From: Thalassomonas sp. M1454
GTDB taxonomy: Bacteria; Pseudomonadota; Gammaproteobacteria; Enterobacterales; Alteromonadaceae
Reading direction: 5' to 3'
Assembly: GCF_007097525.1 (NCBI RefSeq)
Contig: NZ_VKDD01000006.1
Location: 93,100 to 157,099, forward strand
DNA length: 64,000 nucleotides
Shown here: piece by piece, positions 7,915-20,275 of the stretch
Numbering within the stretch: position 1 is the first letter of the stretch
How the letters are laid out: each line of letters opens with the position of its first letter
The notes under the pieces: generated by a model
Told to the model about the DNA's origin: nothing
The model's database searches: none
Seen by the model: only the letters and a program-made list of their open reading frames with translations
Translations under genes and position numbers: made by a program

Positions 7915-9489
7915 ATGGATAATACAGTTAAAATTTTTGATACCACATTACGTGATGGTGAACAGGCATTAATGTCGAGTTTATCGGTTCATGAAAAATT
8001 ACAAATAGCTTTAGCTCTTGAACGCCTTGGCGTTGATATTATGGAAGTTGGTTTTCCGGTTTCTTCCCCTGGTGATTTCGAGTCAGTTCAAACCATAGCT
8101 AAAACGGTTAAAAACTCAATTGTGTGTGGTTTATCAAGAGCGGTTGAAGGAGATATTCAAGCTTGTGCTGATGCATTAGGTGTTGCAGAGCAATTTCGTA
8201 TTCACACGTTTATTTCAACTTCAGACGTTCATGTTCAACAAAAGCTAAAACGTGAGTTTAGTGACGTTGAAGCTATGGCGGTAAGCGCGGTTAAATTTGC
8301 ACGAAAATTTACTGATGATGTTGAGTTCTCTTGTGAAGATGCTGGACGTACGCCAATCGATAACTTATGTCGCATGGTTGAGTCAGCGATTAAAGCTGGG
8401 GCCAATACAATCAATATTCCAGATACTGTTGGCTACACCCTTCCTCATGAATTTGGCGGCATCATCACCAACTTATTTGAGCGCGTACCAAATATAGATC
8501 AAGCCACTATCTCTGTACATTGTCATAATGATTTAGGCTTAAGCGTTGCTAACTCAATTGCTGCAGTAAATGCAGGAGCAAGACAAATTGAATGTACTAT
8601 CAATGGTATTGGTGAGCGTGCGGGTAATTGCTCTCTTGAAGAAGTTGCCATGATCATGAAACTGCGTAATGATATTTTAGGTTTAAATACCAATATAAAC
8701 CATACCGAAATAGCTCGTACTTCTCGCCTTGTCAGCCAAATTTGTAATATGCCAGTGCAATCTAATAAAGCTATTGTTGGTGCAAATGCGTTTAGTCATT
8801 CATCAGGTATACACCAAGATGGTATGCTTAAAAGTGCAAATACTTATGAGATTATGACTCCAGAAAGTGTCGGTATCAGTAAGACCAAATTAAACCTAAC
8901 GTCACGCAGTGGCCGCCATGTAATTAAACACCGTATGGCAGAATTAGGCTACAAAGAAACTGATTTCGATTTAGAAGATTTATATCAAGACTTCTTGGCA
9001 TTAGCAGATAAAAAGGGCCAAGTATTTGATGATGATTTAGAAGCTTTATTGTTTAAAAATCAACAACAAGATGATGCTGATAGTTATAAAATTGAGTATA
9101 TGAATGTTATTGCAGGTAGTGGTGACTTTGCGACAGCAAGTATTAAACTTGCTTGTGGTGATGAAGTTAAGATTGAATCAGCCACCGGTAATGGCCCTGT
9201 TGATGCATTATATTGTGCAATTAAAAAAGCCGTAGATATTGATTTTGAAGTAGCTGATTACAAAATATCAAATAAAGGTTCAGGTGAAGATGGTTTAGGT
9301 CAAGCGGCACTTGTTGTTAGTTGGCAAGGACGAAATTTCCATGGCTACGGATTGGAGACCGATGTAATTGATGCATCTGGCCAAGCTCTAATTCACGCAA
9401 TAAACAGTATTATGCGCGCTCAACAAGTTGCTCGTCTTAAAGAGCAAGCGGGCATTGAAACACAAAAAGAAAAAGTTCAAGGGATTTAA
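7915..9489 (+). CDS. leuA: 2-isopropylmalate synthase
   Basis: 524 aa, the usual length for long-form bacterial LeuA. It condenses acetyl-CoA with 2-oxoisovalerate, the first committed step of leucine synthesis. The catalytic TIM barrel opens [10 protein letters not shown] (residues 8-17; D14 is the metal ligand), and H202-C-H204 (HCHNDLG) supplies the other metal ligands. A C-terminal allosteric (LeuA dimer) domain covers about 395-505 and normally binds leucine for feedback inhibition. AGAAAGG precedes ATG 7915. It is the first gene of leuABCD, under the attenuator, with a 6-nt gap to leuB. Confidence 0.95.
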   Translation: MDNTVKIFDTTLRDGEQALMSSLSVHEKLQIALALERLGVDIMEVGFPVSSPGDFESVQTIAKTVKNSIVCGLSRAVEGDIQACADALGVAEQFRIHTFISTSDVHVQQKLKREFSDVEAMAVSAVKFARKFTDDVEFSCEDAGRTPIDNLCRMVESAIKAGANTINIPDTVGYTLPHEFGGIITNLFERVPNIDQATISVHCHNDLGLSVANSIAAVNAGARQIECTINGIGERAGNCSLEEVAMIMKLRNDILGLNTNINHTEIARTSRLVSQICNMPVQSNKAIVGANAFSHSSGIHQDGMLKSANTYEIMTPESVGISKTKLNLTSRSGRHVIKHRMAELGYKETDFDLEDLYQDFLALADKKGQVFDDDLEALLFKNQQQDDADSYKIEYMNVIAGSGDFATASIKLACGDEVKIESATGNGPVDALYCAIKKAVDIDFEVADYKISNKGSGEDGLGQAALVVSWQGRNFHGYGLETDVIDASGQALIHAINSIMRAQQVARLKEQAGIETQKEKVQGI

Positions 9490-10596
<1,107 letters not shown>

Positions 10597-10600
10597 CATC

Positions 10601-11995
10601 ATGGCGACTACTTTATACGAAAAATTATGGCAACGACATTTAATACAGGACAAGGCTGGCGAAACGCCACTTATCTTTGTTGATCGCCATTTAGTGCATG
10701 AAGTTACTTCACCGCAAGCTTTTGCAAATTTGAAGTTTCATAACCGCCCGGTGCATAGTCCAAAGCGTACTATTGCTACTATGGATCATAATATTTCTAC
10801 CAAAGCATGTGATATTGATGCCGCTGGTGAAAACGCGGCTAACCAATTAAAAACTCTACAAGTTAACTGTGATGAGTTTGGCGTAGAGCTATATGGCATG
10901 GGTCATAAAAACCAAGGTATCGTTCATGTAATGGGACCAGAGCTTGGCTTTACTTTACCAGGACAAGTAATTGTTTGTGGTGATTCGCATACTGCAACTC
11001 ACGGAGCGTTTGGCGCATTAGCCTTTGGTATTGGTACTTCTGAAGTTGAGCATGTTTTAGCAACACAAACTTTACGTCAAAATAAAGCTAAAACCATGCA
11101 AGTAAAAGTAGATGGTAAATTAAATATTGGCGTTAGCGCTAAAGATTTAATTTTGGCTATCATTGGTAAGATTGGTCATTCAGGTGCAACCGGTTATGTG
11201 GTTGAGTACACAGGTCAAGCATTCATAGATTTAACTATGGAAGAGCGTATGACCGTATGTAACATGAGTATTGAGCTAGGCGCTAAAGCTGGTTTAATTG
11301 CTCCTGATCACACGACATTTGAGTACCTTAAAGATAAAGAAAACGCACCTAAAGGCGGCGTATGGTTAGATGCTGTTGCAGACTGGCAAACATTAAAAAC
11401 TGATGAAGGTGCAGTATTTGATACAGTAGTTACTCTTCAAGCCGAAGATATTAAGCCACAAGTTACTTGGGGAACAAATCCAGGTCAAGTTGCTAATATC
11501 GATGGCGTAGTACCTTCTCCAGATGACTTTAGCGACCCAATCGTACGTGAGTCTTGTGTTAACGCATTAAAGTATATGGACTTAACTCCTGGTACTAAGA
11601 TTTCAGATATCAGTATTAATAATGTCTTTATTGGTTCTTGTACTAACTCTCGTATTGAAGATTTAAGAGCTGCAGCTAGCGTTGTGAAGGGAAAAAATGT
11701 TGCTGATGGCGTAACCGCAATTATTGTTCCTGGTTCTTATCGAGTAAAAGAGCAAGCTGAAAAAGAAGGCTTATCGCAAGTATTTATTGATGCAGGTTTT
11801 GAATGGCGCTTACCAGGTTGTTCAATGTGCTTAGGTATGAATGACGATAAATTAAAAGAAGGTGATCGCTGTGCATCAACGAGTAACCGTAACTTTGAAG
11901 GTCGCCAAGGCCGTGGTAGTCGTACTCACTTAGTGAGCCCGGCAGTAGCAGCTGCAGCAGCAATTGCTGGTCACTTTACTCAAGTTAATGCATAG
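10601..11995 (+). CDS. leuC: 3-isopropylmalate dehydratase large subunit
   Basis: 464 aa from ATG 10601, which has AAGGGA at 10588-10593. An upstream in-frame start at 10580 would overlap leuB and give a non-family N-terminus, so it is rejected. It is an aconitase-type [4Fe-4S] isomerase subunit; the cluster cysteines are in [13 protein letters not shown] and GCSMCLGMN. Working with LeuD it interconverts 2- and 3-isopropylmalate. It ends 8 nt before leuD. Confidence 0.95.
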   Translation: MATTLYEKLWQRHLIQDKAGETPLIFVDRHLVHEVTSPQAFANLKFHNRPVHSPKRTIATMDHNISTKACDIDAAGENAANQLKTLQVNCDEFGVELYGMGHKNQGIVHVMGPELGFTLPGQVIVCGDSHTATHGAFGALAFGIGTSEVEHVLATQTLRQNKAKTMQVKVDGKLNIGVSAKDLILAIIGKIGHSGATGYVVEYTGQAFIDLTMEERMTVCNMSIELGAKAGLIAPDHTTFEYLKDKENAPKGGVWLDAVADWQTLKTDEGAVFDTVVTLQAEDIKPQVTWGTNPGQVANIDGVVPSPDDFSDPIVRESCVNALKYMDLTPGTKISDISINNVFIGSCTNSRIEDLRAAASVVKGKNVADGVTAIIVPGSYRVKEQAEKEGLSQVFIDAGFEWRLPGCSMCLGMNDDKLKEGDRCASTSNRNFEGRQGRGSRTHLVSPAVAAAAAIAGHFTQVNA

Positions 11996-12003
11996 GAATA
12001 ATC

Positions 12004-12600
12004 ATGGAAAAATTTAGTCAACACACAGGTACCGTTGTCGCATTAGATAGAGCCAACATTGATACCGATCAGATCATCCCTAAACAGTTTTTACAAAAAA
12101 CTACTCGTACAGGTTTTGCTCAGCATTTATTTCATGACTGGCGCTTTTTAGATGATGATGGCTTACAACCTGATCCAAGTTTCATCCTTAATGACGCTAA
12201 ATATAAAGATGTAAGCATTTTACTTGCTCGTGAAAACTTTGGCTGTGGCTCTTCTCGTGAACACGCTCCTTGGGCTATTCAAGAGTACGGTTTTAAAGTA
12301 GTTATTGCAGCAAGCTTTGCCGATATCTTCTTTGGTAACTGTATCAACATTGGCGTTGTACCTGTTGTATTAGATGCAGCTGTAGTTGATGATTTATTTA
12401 ATCAATTTGGCCAAGGTGAGTTAACCTTGACGGTTGATTTGCATTCAATGAAAGTTATTAATGGTGATAAAGAATATTCATTCTCATTAACCGAATTTCA
12501 AAAGTATTGTTTAGAAAATGGTGTTGATGCAGTTGGTTGGACTTTAGAGATCGCCGATAAAATCAAAGCATTTGAAAATAACCTTCCTGCTTGGCAATAA
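12004..12600 (+). CDS. leuD: 3-isopropylmalate dehydratase small subunit
   Basis: 198 aa, swivelling-domain partner of LeuC. The signatures [12 protein letters not shown] near the N-terminus and [15 protein letters not shown] in the middle are the substrate-binding loop of the family. It is the last gene of leuABCD and is followed by a strong bidirectional terminator 21 nt after its stop. Confidence 0.95.
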   Translation: MEKFSQHTGTVVALDRANIDTDQIIPKQFLQKTTRTGFAQHLFHDWRFLDDDGLQPDPSFILNDAKYKDVSILLARENFGCGSSREHAPWAIQEYGFKVVIAASFADIFFGNCINIGVVPVVLDAAVVDDLFNQFGQGELTLTVDLHSMKVINGDKEYSFSLTEFQKYCLENGVDAVGWTLEIADKIKAFENNLPAWQ

Positions 12601-12621
12601 ATATTTAATACCCTAAGTATT

Positions 12622-12659
12622 AGACAAAAAGAAAGGGCTTACGCCCTTTCTTTTTGTCT
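12622..12659. terminator. Bidirectional terminator, leuD / epimerase
   Basis: A 17-bp perfect stem: 12622-12638 pairs with 12643-12659 around loop TTAC. It has A-rich and T-rich flanks built into the stem, so it works for both convergent transcripts. Confidence 0.85.
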
Positions 12660-12674
12660 TAAACTTAACTAGGT

Positions 12675-13715
12675 TTATTTTTGATAAAATTCTTTATACC
12701 AATTAACAAAATTATTAACGCCTTCATCAATAGCTACTTGTGCTTTATAGCCTGTCACTTTAAATAAATCTTCAACTTCGGCATAGGTTTGATATACATC
12801 ACCAGGCTGCATTGGCATTAATGTTTTCTCAGCTTTTAAGCCTAATGAGATTTCCATCTGCTCAATAAAATCTAACAATTTAACCGGATGGCCATTACCA
12901 ATATTATAAATGCTATAAGGTGCTGAGCTGTTTGCTGCCGATGCGGTTTCTACCTGCCAGTTTGCATCTCTTTTTGGAATAACATCTTGAATACGAACAA
13001 TGCCTTCGACAATATCATCAATATAAGTAAAGTCACGGCGCATATCACCATGATTAAATACATTTATTGCTCGTCCGGCAGTAATGGCATCAGCAAATAA
13101 CATTGGTGCCATATCTGGACGGCCCCATGGTCCATAAACAGTAAAAAACCTAAGACCTGTAGTTGGCACATCATACAAATGCGAGTATGTATGCGCCATT
13201 AATTCATTTGATTTTTTAGTCGCCGCATATAGAGAAACAGGATGGTCGACGCTATCTGATGTCGAAAAAGGTACTTTACTATTTAAACCATATACTGATG
13301 AACTAGAAGCATAAACCAAATGTTGTACATTATTATGGCGACAACCTTCTAAAATGGTTAAGTGGCCAATTAAATTTGCATCAGCATATGCTAATGGATT
13401 TTCAATCGAATAACGCACGCCAGCTTGAGCAGCTAAATGAATTACTCGATCAAATTGTTGATTAGCAAATAGCTGAGCAATGCCTTCTCTATCTGCTAAG
13501 TCCATTTTTACAAATTCAAAAGAACCGGTTGGCGCGTCTTTAGCTGCCTGCTCGTTACTGTATTTCTTTAATACTTCTAAACGAGCTAGTTTAAGATTGA
13601 CATCATAATAATCATTTAAATTATCAAGGCCAATAACATCATGGCCCATATCACATAGTTTTTGAGCGACATAAAAACCAATAAAGCCAGCTGCGCCGGT
13701 TACTAAATATTTCAT
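12675..13715 (-). CDS. UDP-glucuronate 4-epimerase-type NAD-dependent sugar epimerase
   Basis: 346 aa, extended SDR. The Rossmann motif VTGAAGFIG (5-13), the SSSSVYG serine segment and the YAATKK catalytic Tyr/Lys are all present. The N-terminal NLNDYYDVNLKLARL matches bacterial UDP-glucuronate 4-epimerases (LspL/WbpP-like group), which make UDP-galacturonate. It lies immediately downstream of ugd on the same strand, which would supply UDP-glucuronate, so the pair probably feeds an acidic surface polysaccharide. The exact epimer is inferred from the pairing; a UDP-GlcNAc epimerase is less likely. Confidence 0.82.
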   Translation of the reverse strand: MKYLVTGAAGFIGFYVAQKLCDMGHDVIGLDNLNDYYDVNLKLARLEVLKKYSNEQAAKDAPTGSFEFVKMDLADREGIAQLFANQQFDRVIHLAAQAGVRYSIENPLAYADANLIGHLTILEGCRHNNVQHLVYASSSSVYGLNSKVPFSTSDSVDHPVSLYAATKKSNELMAHTYSHLYDVPTTGLRFFTVYGPWGRPDMAPMLFADAITAGRAINVFNHGDMRRDFTYIDDIVEGIVRIQDVIPKRDANWQVETASAANSSAPYSIYNIGNGHPVKLLDFIEQMEISLGLKAEKTLMPMQPGDVYQTYAEVEDLFKVTGYKAQVAIDEGVNNFVNWYKEFYQK

Positions 13716-13764
13716 AATGAAATCCTTTTCGCCAAGTTAATCCTCAACGAAAAATTAATTTATC

Positions 13765-14931
13765 CTAATCAGAGCCAAATAAGTCGCGAGTATAAACTTT
13801 ACTTGCAACATCGCTCAATTCACTATCCATGCGATTAGAGACAATAACATCTGATATCTTTTTAAACTCTTCTAATTCACGGTAAACCTTAGAATGGAAA
13901 AATTCATCATCTTCAAGTACTGGTTCATAGATCACAACTTCAATACCTTTCGCCTTAATGCGCTTCATGATTCCTTGAATAGAAGACGCTCTAAAGTTGT
14001 CTGAACCAGATTTCATAATTAAGCGATAAACACCAACAACCTTAGGCTGCTTAGCTATGATAGAGTCGGCAATAAAGTCTTTACGCGTAGTATTAGCATC
14101 AACAATGGCACTAATTATATTATTAGGCACATTTTTATAGTTAGCTCTGAGCTGTTTGGTGTCTTTTGGTAAACAGTAGCCACCATAGCCAAACGAAGGG
14201 TTATTATAATGATTACCAATACGAGGGTCTAAACCTACCCCTTCGATTATCTGTTTCGAGTCTAAACCATGCGCTTCAGCGTATGAATCTAGTTCGTTAA
14301 AATAAGCAACGCGCATAGCCAAATACGTATTAGAAAATAGCTTAACCGCTTCTGCTTCTGTCGATTCAGTAAAGAGCACATCGATATTTTCTTTAATAGC
14401 CCCTTGCACTAGTAACTGAGCAAAAATCTTTGCTCTTTGCGACTCTTCCCCAACAATAATTCTAGAAGGGTGTAAATTATCATAAAGAGCCTTGCCTTCA
14501 CGTAAAAACTCTGGAGAAAAGATAATGTTTTTACTATTAAATTGCTTACAAATACTCTCAGTATAACCAACAGGAACAGTCGACTTAATGACCATAGTTG
14601 CATCAGGGTTTATTTCTAATACATCTTTAATAACAGCTTCTACTGAAGAGGTATTAAAATAGTTGGTTTCAGGGTCGTAATCAGTAGGAGTTGCGATAAT
14701 GACATAAGCGGCATCGCTATAAGCCATGTTTTTATCTAATGTTGCAGTAAAGTTTAAATCATCGCGAGTTAAAAATTCTGATATTTCTGCATCAACAATT
14801 GGCGCTTGTTTATTATTAAGCATTGCGACTTTTTCAGGGATAATATCAACAGCAACAACTTCATTGTATTGAGCTAATAACATAGCGTTGGATAAACCAA
14901 CATAACCGGTACCGGCGATTGCAATTTTCAT
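13765..14931 (-). CDS. ugd: UDP-glucose 6-dehydrogenase
   Basis: 388 aa, short bacterial Ugd. The N-terminal NAD motif is GTGYVGLS (7-14). STVPVGYT and [24 protein letters not shown] are the central substrate signatures. The catalytic cysteine is in [15 protein letters not shown]. It oxidises UDP-glucose to UDP-glucuronate with two NAD+. It is 49 nt upstream of the epimerase in the same direction, so likely an operon. It is plausibly linked to the Wzi protein at 6111-7631, although leuABCD lies between them. Confidence 0.92.
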   Translation of the reverse strand: MKIAIAGTGYVGLSNAMLLAQYNEVVAVDIIPEKVAMLNNKQAPIVDAEISEFLTRDDLNFTATLDKNMAYSDAAYVIIATPTDYDPETNYFNTSSVEAVIKDVLEINPDATMVIKSTVPVGYTESICKQFNSKNIIFSPEFLREGKALYDNLHPSRIIVGEESQRAKIFAQLLVQGAIKENIDVLFTESTEAEAVKLFSNTYLAMRVAYFNELDSYAEAHGLDSKQIIEGVGLDPRIGNHYNNPSFGYGGYCLPKDTKQLRANYKNVPNNIISAIVDANTTRKDFIADSIIAKQPKVVGVYRLIMKSGSDNFRASSIQGIMKRIKAKGIEVVIYEPVLEDDEFFHSKVYRELEEFKKISDVIVSNRMDSELSDVASKVYTRDLFGSD

Positions 14932-15022
14932 AACTATTAAAATCTTATAATTGAATGGCTTAAGTATAACACCAATACTTGTTCTTGAAAGTATTGAAAT
15001 TGGTAACTAATTAATTTATTTG

Positions 15023-15958
15023 TTACCAATTACTTAACGCTTTCATAGTGAAACGTTCACCTTGATATTGCAAAATTAGCTTTTGAGGGAGTATTTGTTC
15101 GATAATCAAACCTTCGTCAGTTTGCTCGCCGCTATAATAATCCTTGCCATTTAGCCTTACCCAACTATCTTCAGCTGATACCGCATACATATGTAAAGTA
15201 AAGCGCAGCGTTGGCAGAGAATCTTGATACCAACTAGGCATTTGCCCTATAGATTTTAGCTGTTCATCAACATTTTCATGGTTTGAACCACCCTCAAGTG
15301 ATTGCTGTGGTTTATCAAGTTCACTTTCGTTATTGCTATCATCTAAAGCAGATTGAAAAGCAAGTAATAATTCAGGGGATACACCTTCAAGTTCATCCTG
15401 ATTAAGAGTTAATTTAACCGGCTCTTTTTTTACACTCTTCCCTGGTGCAAGCGGACTTTTACGTTTATTAGAGCCTTGAGCTATCATCACATTAGAATCT
15501 TTTAACGCTAGCTGAACCTGCTGTGCTAATAATTCTTGTTGTTGTTTTTGTTTAAGCTGTTCTTGCTCTAATAGCTGCTGCTGACGCTGCATCTCGGCAA
15601 ACTTTTTATTGGCAATGAGTTGCTTATTAAAATCATCAACCGCTGTAAAATAGCCATGTACATTTGTATCTACAGCTTGAAAATTATTTTCTAGAGGTTG
15701 TTCTTCATCTACACGAGCAGTAGCAATTTCAGTTACCTCATGGTCAATCGCAGTGTAATGTGCAACTAATTTTTGTCCGCCAGCAAAATAAAAACCAATC
15801 AGGATAGATAAAATAATTAAAAATAGTATTTTAACGATTAATACAAAGTAGTTTTTATTAGACTCATCACTAGCTTCAACATTGCCTGTAACTTCATTAA
15901 AATCTAGTGCCGATAACGACTTTTGATCTTTTTTTAAGGCATCTAAAATATATGACAT
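15023..15958 (-). CDS. gspB: General secretion pathway protein B (ExeB-like)
   Basis: 311 aa. The cytoplasmic start MSYILDALKKDQKS is characteristic of GspB/ExeB. One transmembrane helix lies at about 36-60, followed by a Q-rich coiled coil (about 130-150) and a C-terminal globular domain (about 240-311) of the T2SS-B type ending near the C-terminus. With GspA it helps place the type II secretion secretin across peptidoglycan. Its start ATG shares a base with the gspA stop (TAATG at 15958), so translation is coupled. Confidence 0.85.
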   Translation of the reverse strand: MSYILDALKKDQKSLSALDFNEVTGNVEASDESNKNYFVLIVKILFLIILSILIGFYFAGGQKLVAHYTAIDHEVTEIATARVDEEQPLENNFQAVDTNVHGYFTAVDDFNKQLIANKKFAEMQRQQQLLEQEQLKQKQQQELLAQQVQLALKDSNVMIAQGSNKRKSPLAPGKSVKKEPVKLTLNQDELEGVSPELLLAFQSALDDSNNESELDKPQQSLEGGSNHENVDEQLKSIGQMPSWYQDSLPTLRFTLHMYAVSAEDSWVRLNGKDYYSGEQTDEGLIIEQILPQKLILQYQGERFTMKALSNW

Positions 15959-17553
15959 TATGAATTGCCTCTTGCTGCATTGCTATTTGCTAACAACATC
16001 ACGGTTTCAATATCGGCATATTCTGATACGGTCAAACCTGCTTGTTGCTGAAACTGCTTTAACTGATTAAGTAATAATGGATCAAAACTATCAATAACTC
16101 TTGGCCCTCTATTTTGTTCAGCACTTAGCTTTAACTCTAACCAACGCACTAACTCAATAGGGCTATCACTATCAATTTTATCAATAAACAATGCAGGAGG
16201 GCGCCAAAGAACAGCAGCACTGCCTTGCCAATTTTGTTGTAGCCATTGTTCACTCACCTCATAACTTTGCTGGCCAAGTTGTAATTGGACCTTGTTATCA
16301 TTGCTACTTACAAGTGTTGCAAAATAGGCTTGGCCTTTTTCATCAAAAAATTGTAAGACTGCCGGATAATTTAATGTAAGCAAAGTATCAACATTACCTT
16401 GATACCAATAACACTCTAATTGGAAATCACTGGCAACATCGCAAGGTGTTTGCTCACCTTGAAAAAGGTCTACTTGCCATAAGCTATAAATAGATTTAAA
16501 CGCTTTTGATAAACTGCGGCTTTGATTAATTAGCCCATTAGGAACTGTATTTAAACGTTGCAGCTGTTGTTGCTTGGCTTGTTCATTTAATGTTGCCAGT
16601 TGCTGTAATTTATCTTGCTCTATTATTTTTAGTTCACGCTCTGTAATATAGTAAGCGCTAGTCATGAAACTTATACTTAGCAAAGACGCGCAGCTTACTT
16701 TAAGCCATTTATTTTTCCAAATAGTCGCAGAGCTGAGATCATTACCTAATGCTTCTGTACTTGCTTGTAGTACATGTTGCTTGCCTACTAGCTTACTTTC
16801 TTGGCTATACGCCCCCAATAAAGCCCGATCACACAATAAATTCACTAACCTCGGCACACCTTGCGAGAGCTTATGAATTAAATTGATTGCGCCCTTTTTA
16901 AATAATGCCTTACTGCAGCCGGCAACCGCTAAGCGGTGCTTAATATAAAGTTCTACTTCTTGCCTGTTTAGTGGTAATAAATGATAGCGAGCGGTAATAC
17001 GTTGAGCTAATTGTCTTAAATCACGACGTTTGAGTAATTCTTGTAATTCGGGCTGACCAATAAGGATGACTTGTAATAACTTTTTAGTATGGGTTTCTAA
17101 ATTAGTTAATAGCCTAAGTTGTTCTAACACTTCTACTTGCAAATGCTGAGCTTCATCAATAATTAATAAGGTATTGATACCTTGCTGATGGTTGTCTAAT
17201 AAATGCTGTAATATTTTATCAGTAAAGGTTTTTAAGGTTGCGCTGCTATCATATTTAATAGCAAGCTCATCACAAATGGTTGCCAACAACTCTTTAGCAG
17301 ATAATGTTGGGTTAAAAATGAAAGCCGCTTGCGTGTTTTCAGGAAGTCGCTCTAATAAACATTTAGACACTGTGGTCTTACCCGTGCCAACTTCACCAGT
17401 TAGCAAAGCAAAACCACCTACTTCGCCAAGTCCATAAGTCAAATGCGCAAGCGCCTCTTTATGACGTTCACTCATAAAAAGAAAATGCGGATTCGGTGCA
17501 ATTGAAAATGGAATATCAGTTAAGCCAAAATAGCTTGTGTAGCCGTTATACAT
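15958..17553 (-). CDS. gspA: General secretion pathway protein A (ExeA-like AAA ATPase)
   Basis: 531 aa. The N-terminal AAA ATPase opens YFGLTDIPFSIAPNP; Walker A is GEVGTGKT (53-60) and Walker B is LLIIDEAQ. A single transmembrane helix (about 284-303) follows. The periplasmic half includes a C39-peptidase-like segment and a C-terminal peptidoglycan-binding repeat (about 475-525). This is the complete ExeA layout. It forms a complex with GspB to insert the type II secretin. The remaining gsp genes are not in this window. It diverges from cca. Confidence 0.88.
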   Translation of the reverse strand: MYNGYTSYFGLTDIPFSIAPNPHFLFMSERHKEALAHLTYGLGEVGGFALLTGEVGTGKTTVSKCLLERLPENTQAAFIFNPTLSAKELLATICDELAIKYDSSATLKTFTDKILQHLLDNHQQGINTLLIIDEAQHLQVEVLEQLRLLTNLETHTKKLLQVILIGQPELQELLKRRDLRQLAQRITARYHLLPLNRQEVELYIKHRLAVAGCSKALFKKGAINLIHKLSQGVPRLVNLLCDRALLGAYSQESKLVGKQHVLQASTEALGNDLSSATIWKNKWLKVSCASLLSISFMTSAYYITERELKIIEQDKLQQLATLNEQAKQQQLQRLNTVPNGLINQSRSLSKAFKSIYSLWQVDLFQGEQTPCDVASDFQLECYWYQGNVDTLLTLNYPAVLQFFDEKGQAYFATLVSSNDNKVQLQLGQQSYEVSEQWLQQNWQGSAAVLWRPPALFIDKIDSDSPIELVRWLELKLSAEQNRGPRVIDSFDPLLLNQLKQFQQQAGLTVSEYADIETVMLLANSNAARGNS

Positions 17554-17687
17554 AAGAGTCTAGTTTTAAAGTATATCTATCAAGGAAACTACCTTGTAAG
17601 CCTGCATAAGTCAAAAAATCTATCTATATAAAGAGTATTTTTTGCTATACACTAACCATAAGTTAAAAGTTAATTAATAAAGTGCAA

Positions 17688-18953
17688 ATGGATAAAAAGA
17701 TCACTGCAGATCTAGATGTTTATTTAGTCGGTGGAGCCGTTAGAGATAAACTATTAGGTAGAGAAATCATTGAGCGAGACTGGTTAGTTATAGGTGCCAG
17801 CGTAGAGCAAATGTTGCAACTTGGTTTTAGCCAAGTAGGTAAAGATTTTCCTGTTTTCTTGCACCCTGAAACTAAAGAAGAATATGCACTTGCTCGCACA
17901 GAGCGCAAGCAAGGTAAAGGCTACACAGGTTTTGTTTGCTATGCCGAGCCAGATGTTACTATTGAGCAAGACTTATTACGTCGAGACTTAACTGTAAATG
18001 CTATCGCACAGGCCGAGGATGGCTCTATTGTTGATCCATTCAATGGTCAAACTGACATAAAAAACAAAGTGTTACGCCATGTTTCATCGGCTTTTGCAGA
18101 AGACCCGCTAAGGGTGCTTAGAGTCGCAAGGTTTGCCGCTAGGTATTATTACTTAGGTTTTAGTATTGCCCCTGAAACCTTGCAGTTAATGACTGATATG
18201 GCATTAAGTGGCGAATTAAATAATTTAACCCCAGATCGTGTTTGGAAAGAATTCTCTAGATCATTAACCGAAAATAATCCTGAAGTATTTATTGAAGTAT
18301 TACGTGCAACTGGTGCATTAAAAGTATTGTGGCCATCACTTGACGCGCTTTGGGGCGTACCAAATCCAGAGCAACATCACGGTGAAATAGACTCAGGTGT
18401 TCATACTTTGATGGTACTTAAACAAGCGGTTAAGTTTAGTAAAGAAGTGTCGGTTAGATTTGCCTCTTTATGCCATGACTTAGGGAAAGGTTTAACGCCA
18501 AAAGATCAATGGCCAAGTCATCATGGCCATGAAAAATCGGGTTTAGCTTTAGTACAGACTATATGCGAAAGCTTTAAAGTGCCTAACCAAGTAAAACGTT
18601 TAAGCTTATTGGTATGCGAGTTTCACCTACATTGCCATCGAGCGTTCGAGTTAAAACCAGTCACTGTTCTAAACTTATTCGATAAATTAGATGCTTGGCG
18701 CAAGCAAGATGACTTTGAATTATTTTTGTTTTGTTGCCATGCAGATATCTCTGGGCGATTAGGTAAAGAGCAATCTGCATACCCACAAGCTGATTATTTA
18801 CGTTCAGCACTTAATGCTTGTAAAGAAATCACGGCAAAGCCATTTGTTGAACAAGGCTTAAAAGGGCCTGCGATTAAGCAAGCAATGAATGCAGAAAAAG
18901 TGGAGGTTATTGCTTTAGTTGCTCAAAACTTTAAAAACAACAAAGGCGAGTAA
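17688..18953 (+). CDS. cca: CCA-adding tRNA nucleotidyltransferase, HD-domain form
   Basis: 421 aa from ATG 17688; a GTG six bases upstream (17682) is also possible and neither has a strong ribosome site. It adds and repairs the 3' CCA of tRNAs. Class II nucleotidyltransferase motifs are VYLVGGAVRDKLLG, ERDWLVIG, DLLRRDLTVNAIA and DPLRVLRVARFAAR. The C-terminal HD phosphohydrolase domain is visible as LCHDLGKG...HHGHEKSG. An extended -10 (TGCTATACA, 17643-17651) lies upstream. The terminator hairpin overlaps its stop codon. Confidence 0.93.
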   Translation: MDKKITADLDVYLVGGAVRDKLLGREIIERDWLVIGASVEQMLQLGFSQVGKDFPVFLHPETKEEYALARTERKQGKGYTGFVCYAEPDVTIEQDLLRRDLTVNAIAQAEDGSIVDPFNGQTDIKNKVLRHVSSAFAEDPLRVLRVARFAARYYYLGFSIAPETLQLMTDMALSGELNNLTPDRVWKEFSRSLTENNPEVFIEVLRATGALKVLWPSLDALWGVPNPEQHHGEIDSGVHTLMVLKQAVKFSKEVSVRFASLCHDLGKGLTPKDQWPSHHGHEKSGLALVQTICESFKVPNQVKRLSLLVCEFHLHCHRAFELKPVTVLNLFDKLDAWRKQDDFELFLFCCHADISGRLGKEQSAYPQADYLRSALNACKEITAKPFVEQGLKGPAIKQAMNAEKVEVIALVAQNFKNNKGE

Positions 18954-18966
18954 ACTCGCCTTTAAT
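18942..18966. terminator. Terminator overlapping the cca stop codon
   Basis: AAAGGCGAGT (18942-18951), loop AA, ACTCGCCTTT (18954-18963), then AATTT. It includes the TAA of cca and probably serves the convergent uppP transcript as well. Confidence 0.7.
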
Positions 18967-18981
18967 TTAGTTAAATGCAAG

Positions 18982-19779
18982 CTAAACCACAAACCAAACT
19001 AAAAATGCTCCAAGTAATAAGCGGTAAATCACAAATGGCATCATGCCAAGTTTATCCAATAAAATTAAGAAGGCATGAATACAAGCATAAGCACTGATAA
19101 ATGATATTGCTGAGCCCATGAAAATCGCCTGCCAATCAACATATTCACTACCTGTAATAAGTTTCATAGTTAAATAACTGCCTGCCATACCGATTGCAGG
19201 AATTGATAACAAAAATGAGAATCGAGCAGCTGCATCACGAGTTAGACCTAACATCAAGCCCATAGTCATAGTGATACCAGAGCGGGAAGTACCAGGGATA
19301 AGTGCAACAGCTTGCGCAAGACCAATATACATAGAGCCTTTTAATCCTAAGCTTTTTATATCACGATTTTGCTTGCCTTTAATGTCAACATAACCAAGCA
19401 GTAAACCAAATACTATCGTTGTTATCGCAATAACGGCGGCCGATCTTAAATGCTCTTCAATAAAGTCTTTACCAAATAAGCCAAATAAACCGGCAGGTAT
19501 TGTGGCAAAAATAATCCACCAAGCTAAAGCACTTTCGCCTGTATGTTGTTTTTTAACGATCGAATCAGTCAACGCAAAAAACATCTCTCCAACATCTTTA
19601 CGAAAATAAATCATAACAGCTAGTAAAGTACCAACATGCACCGCGACATCAAATGCTAAACCTTGGTCGGCCCAGCCTAAAATTTGCGAAGGTAAAATCA
19701 AGTGAGCTGAACTTGAAATAGGTAAAAACTCAGTAAGTCCCTGAATAAGCGCAAGGATGATTATTTCTAAAGTTGACAT
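18982..19779 (-). CDS. uppP: Undecaprenyl-diphosphatase
   Basis: 265 aa, polytopic (about 7-8 helices). [13 protein letters not shown] near the N-terminus and [12 protein letters not shown] in the middle are the two conserved BacA/UppP active-site motifs. It recycles undecaprenyl pyrophosphate for peptidoglycan and surface-polymer synthesis. It is the third gene of folB-folK-uppP: its ATG (19777-19779) follows the folK stop by one base. Confidence 0.94.
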   Translation of the reverse strand: MSTLEIIILALIQGLTEFLPISSSAHLILPSQILGWADQGLAFDVAVHVGTLLAVMIYFRKDVGEMFFALTDSIVKKQHTGESALAWWIIFATIPAGLFGLFGKDFIEEHLRSAAVIAITTIVFGLLLGYVDIKGKQNRDIKSLGLKGSMYIGLAQAVALIPGTSRSGITMTMGLMLGLTRDAAARFSFLLSIPAIGMAGSYLTMKLITGSEYVDWQAIFMGSAISFISAYACIHAFLILLDKLGMMPFVIYRLLLGAFLVWFVV

Positions 19780-19780
19780 T

Positions 19781-20275
19781 TTAAGCTTCCGGCCAATTAA
19801 AAGGGATTTTATTTATAAATTGTTTAGTTTTATTATAATTTAACCAAAGCTCATTATAAGAAAGTTGTATCGTTGGATGAACTAACTGCCCTGCAAGCTC
19901 TGCTAATGGTTGCAGCACATAAGCATTTTCAGTGATCTCATCTCTTGGTATTTGCACCGGTGTAGTTAATACCAAATCATCATAAAGTAAAATATCTAAG
20001 TCCATTTTACGAGCACTGAACTTTTTAGAAAAATCAATGCGGCCATGGGCTTTTTCCAGTGATTTAAGGAAATCACCTACTTCAGCAGGGGTTTTATCTG
20101 TAGTAACACCCGCGACTAAGTTATAGAAATTATCACCTTTAAAACCTACCGGTTCACATTCATAAACTGAAGATAACTCAACATTATCAAACTCAGTCTG
20201 TAAGGCTTTCACACTAGCAATTATTTGCTGTTCTTTATCAATGTTACTACCAATTGAAATATATACTTTAGCCAT
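19781..20275 (-). CDS. folK: HPPK: 6-hydroxymethyl-7,8-dihydropterin pyrophosphokinase
   Basis: 164 aa. The start [15 protein letters not shown] and the Mg2+ motif [10 protein letters not shown] followed by [20 protein letters not shown] are standard for FolK. It transfers pyrophosphate from ATP to hydroxymethyldihydropterin in folate synthesis. There is no intergenic base between the folB stop (20276) and its start (20275), so the two folate enzymes are translationally coupled. Confidence 0.93.
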   Translation of the reverse strand: MAKVYISIGSNIDKEQQIIASVKALQTEFDNVELSSVYECEPVGFKGDNFYNLVAGVTTDKTPAEVGDFLKSLEKAHGRIDFSKKFSARKMDLDILLYDDLVLTTPVQIPRDEITENAYVLQPLAELAGQLVHPTIQLSYNELWLNYNKTKQFINKIPFNWPEA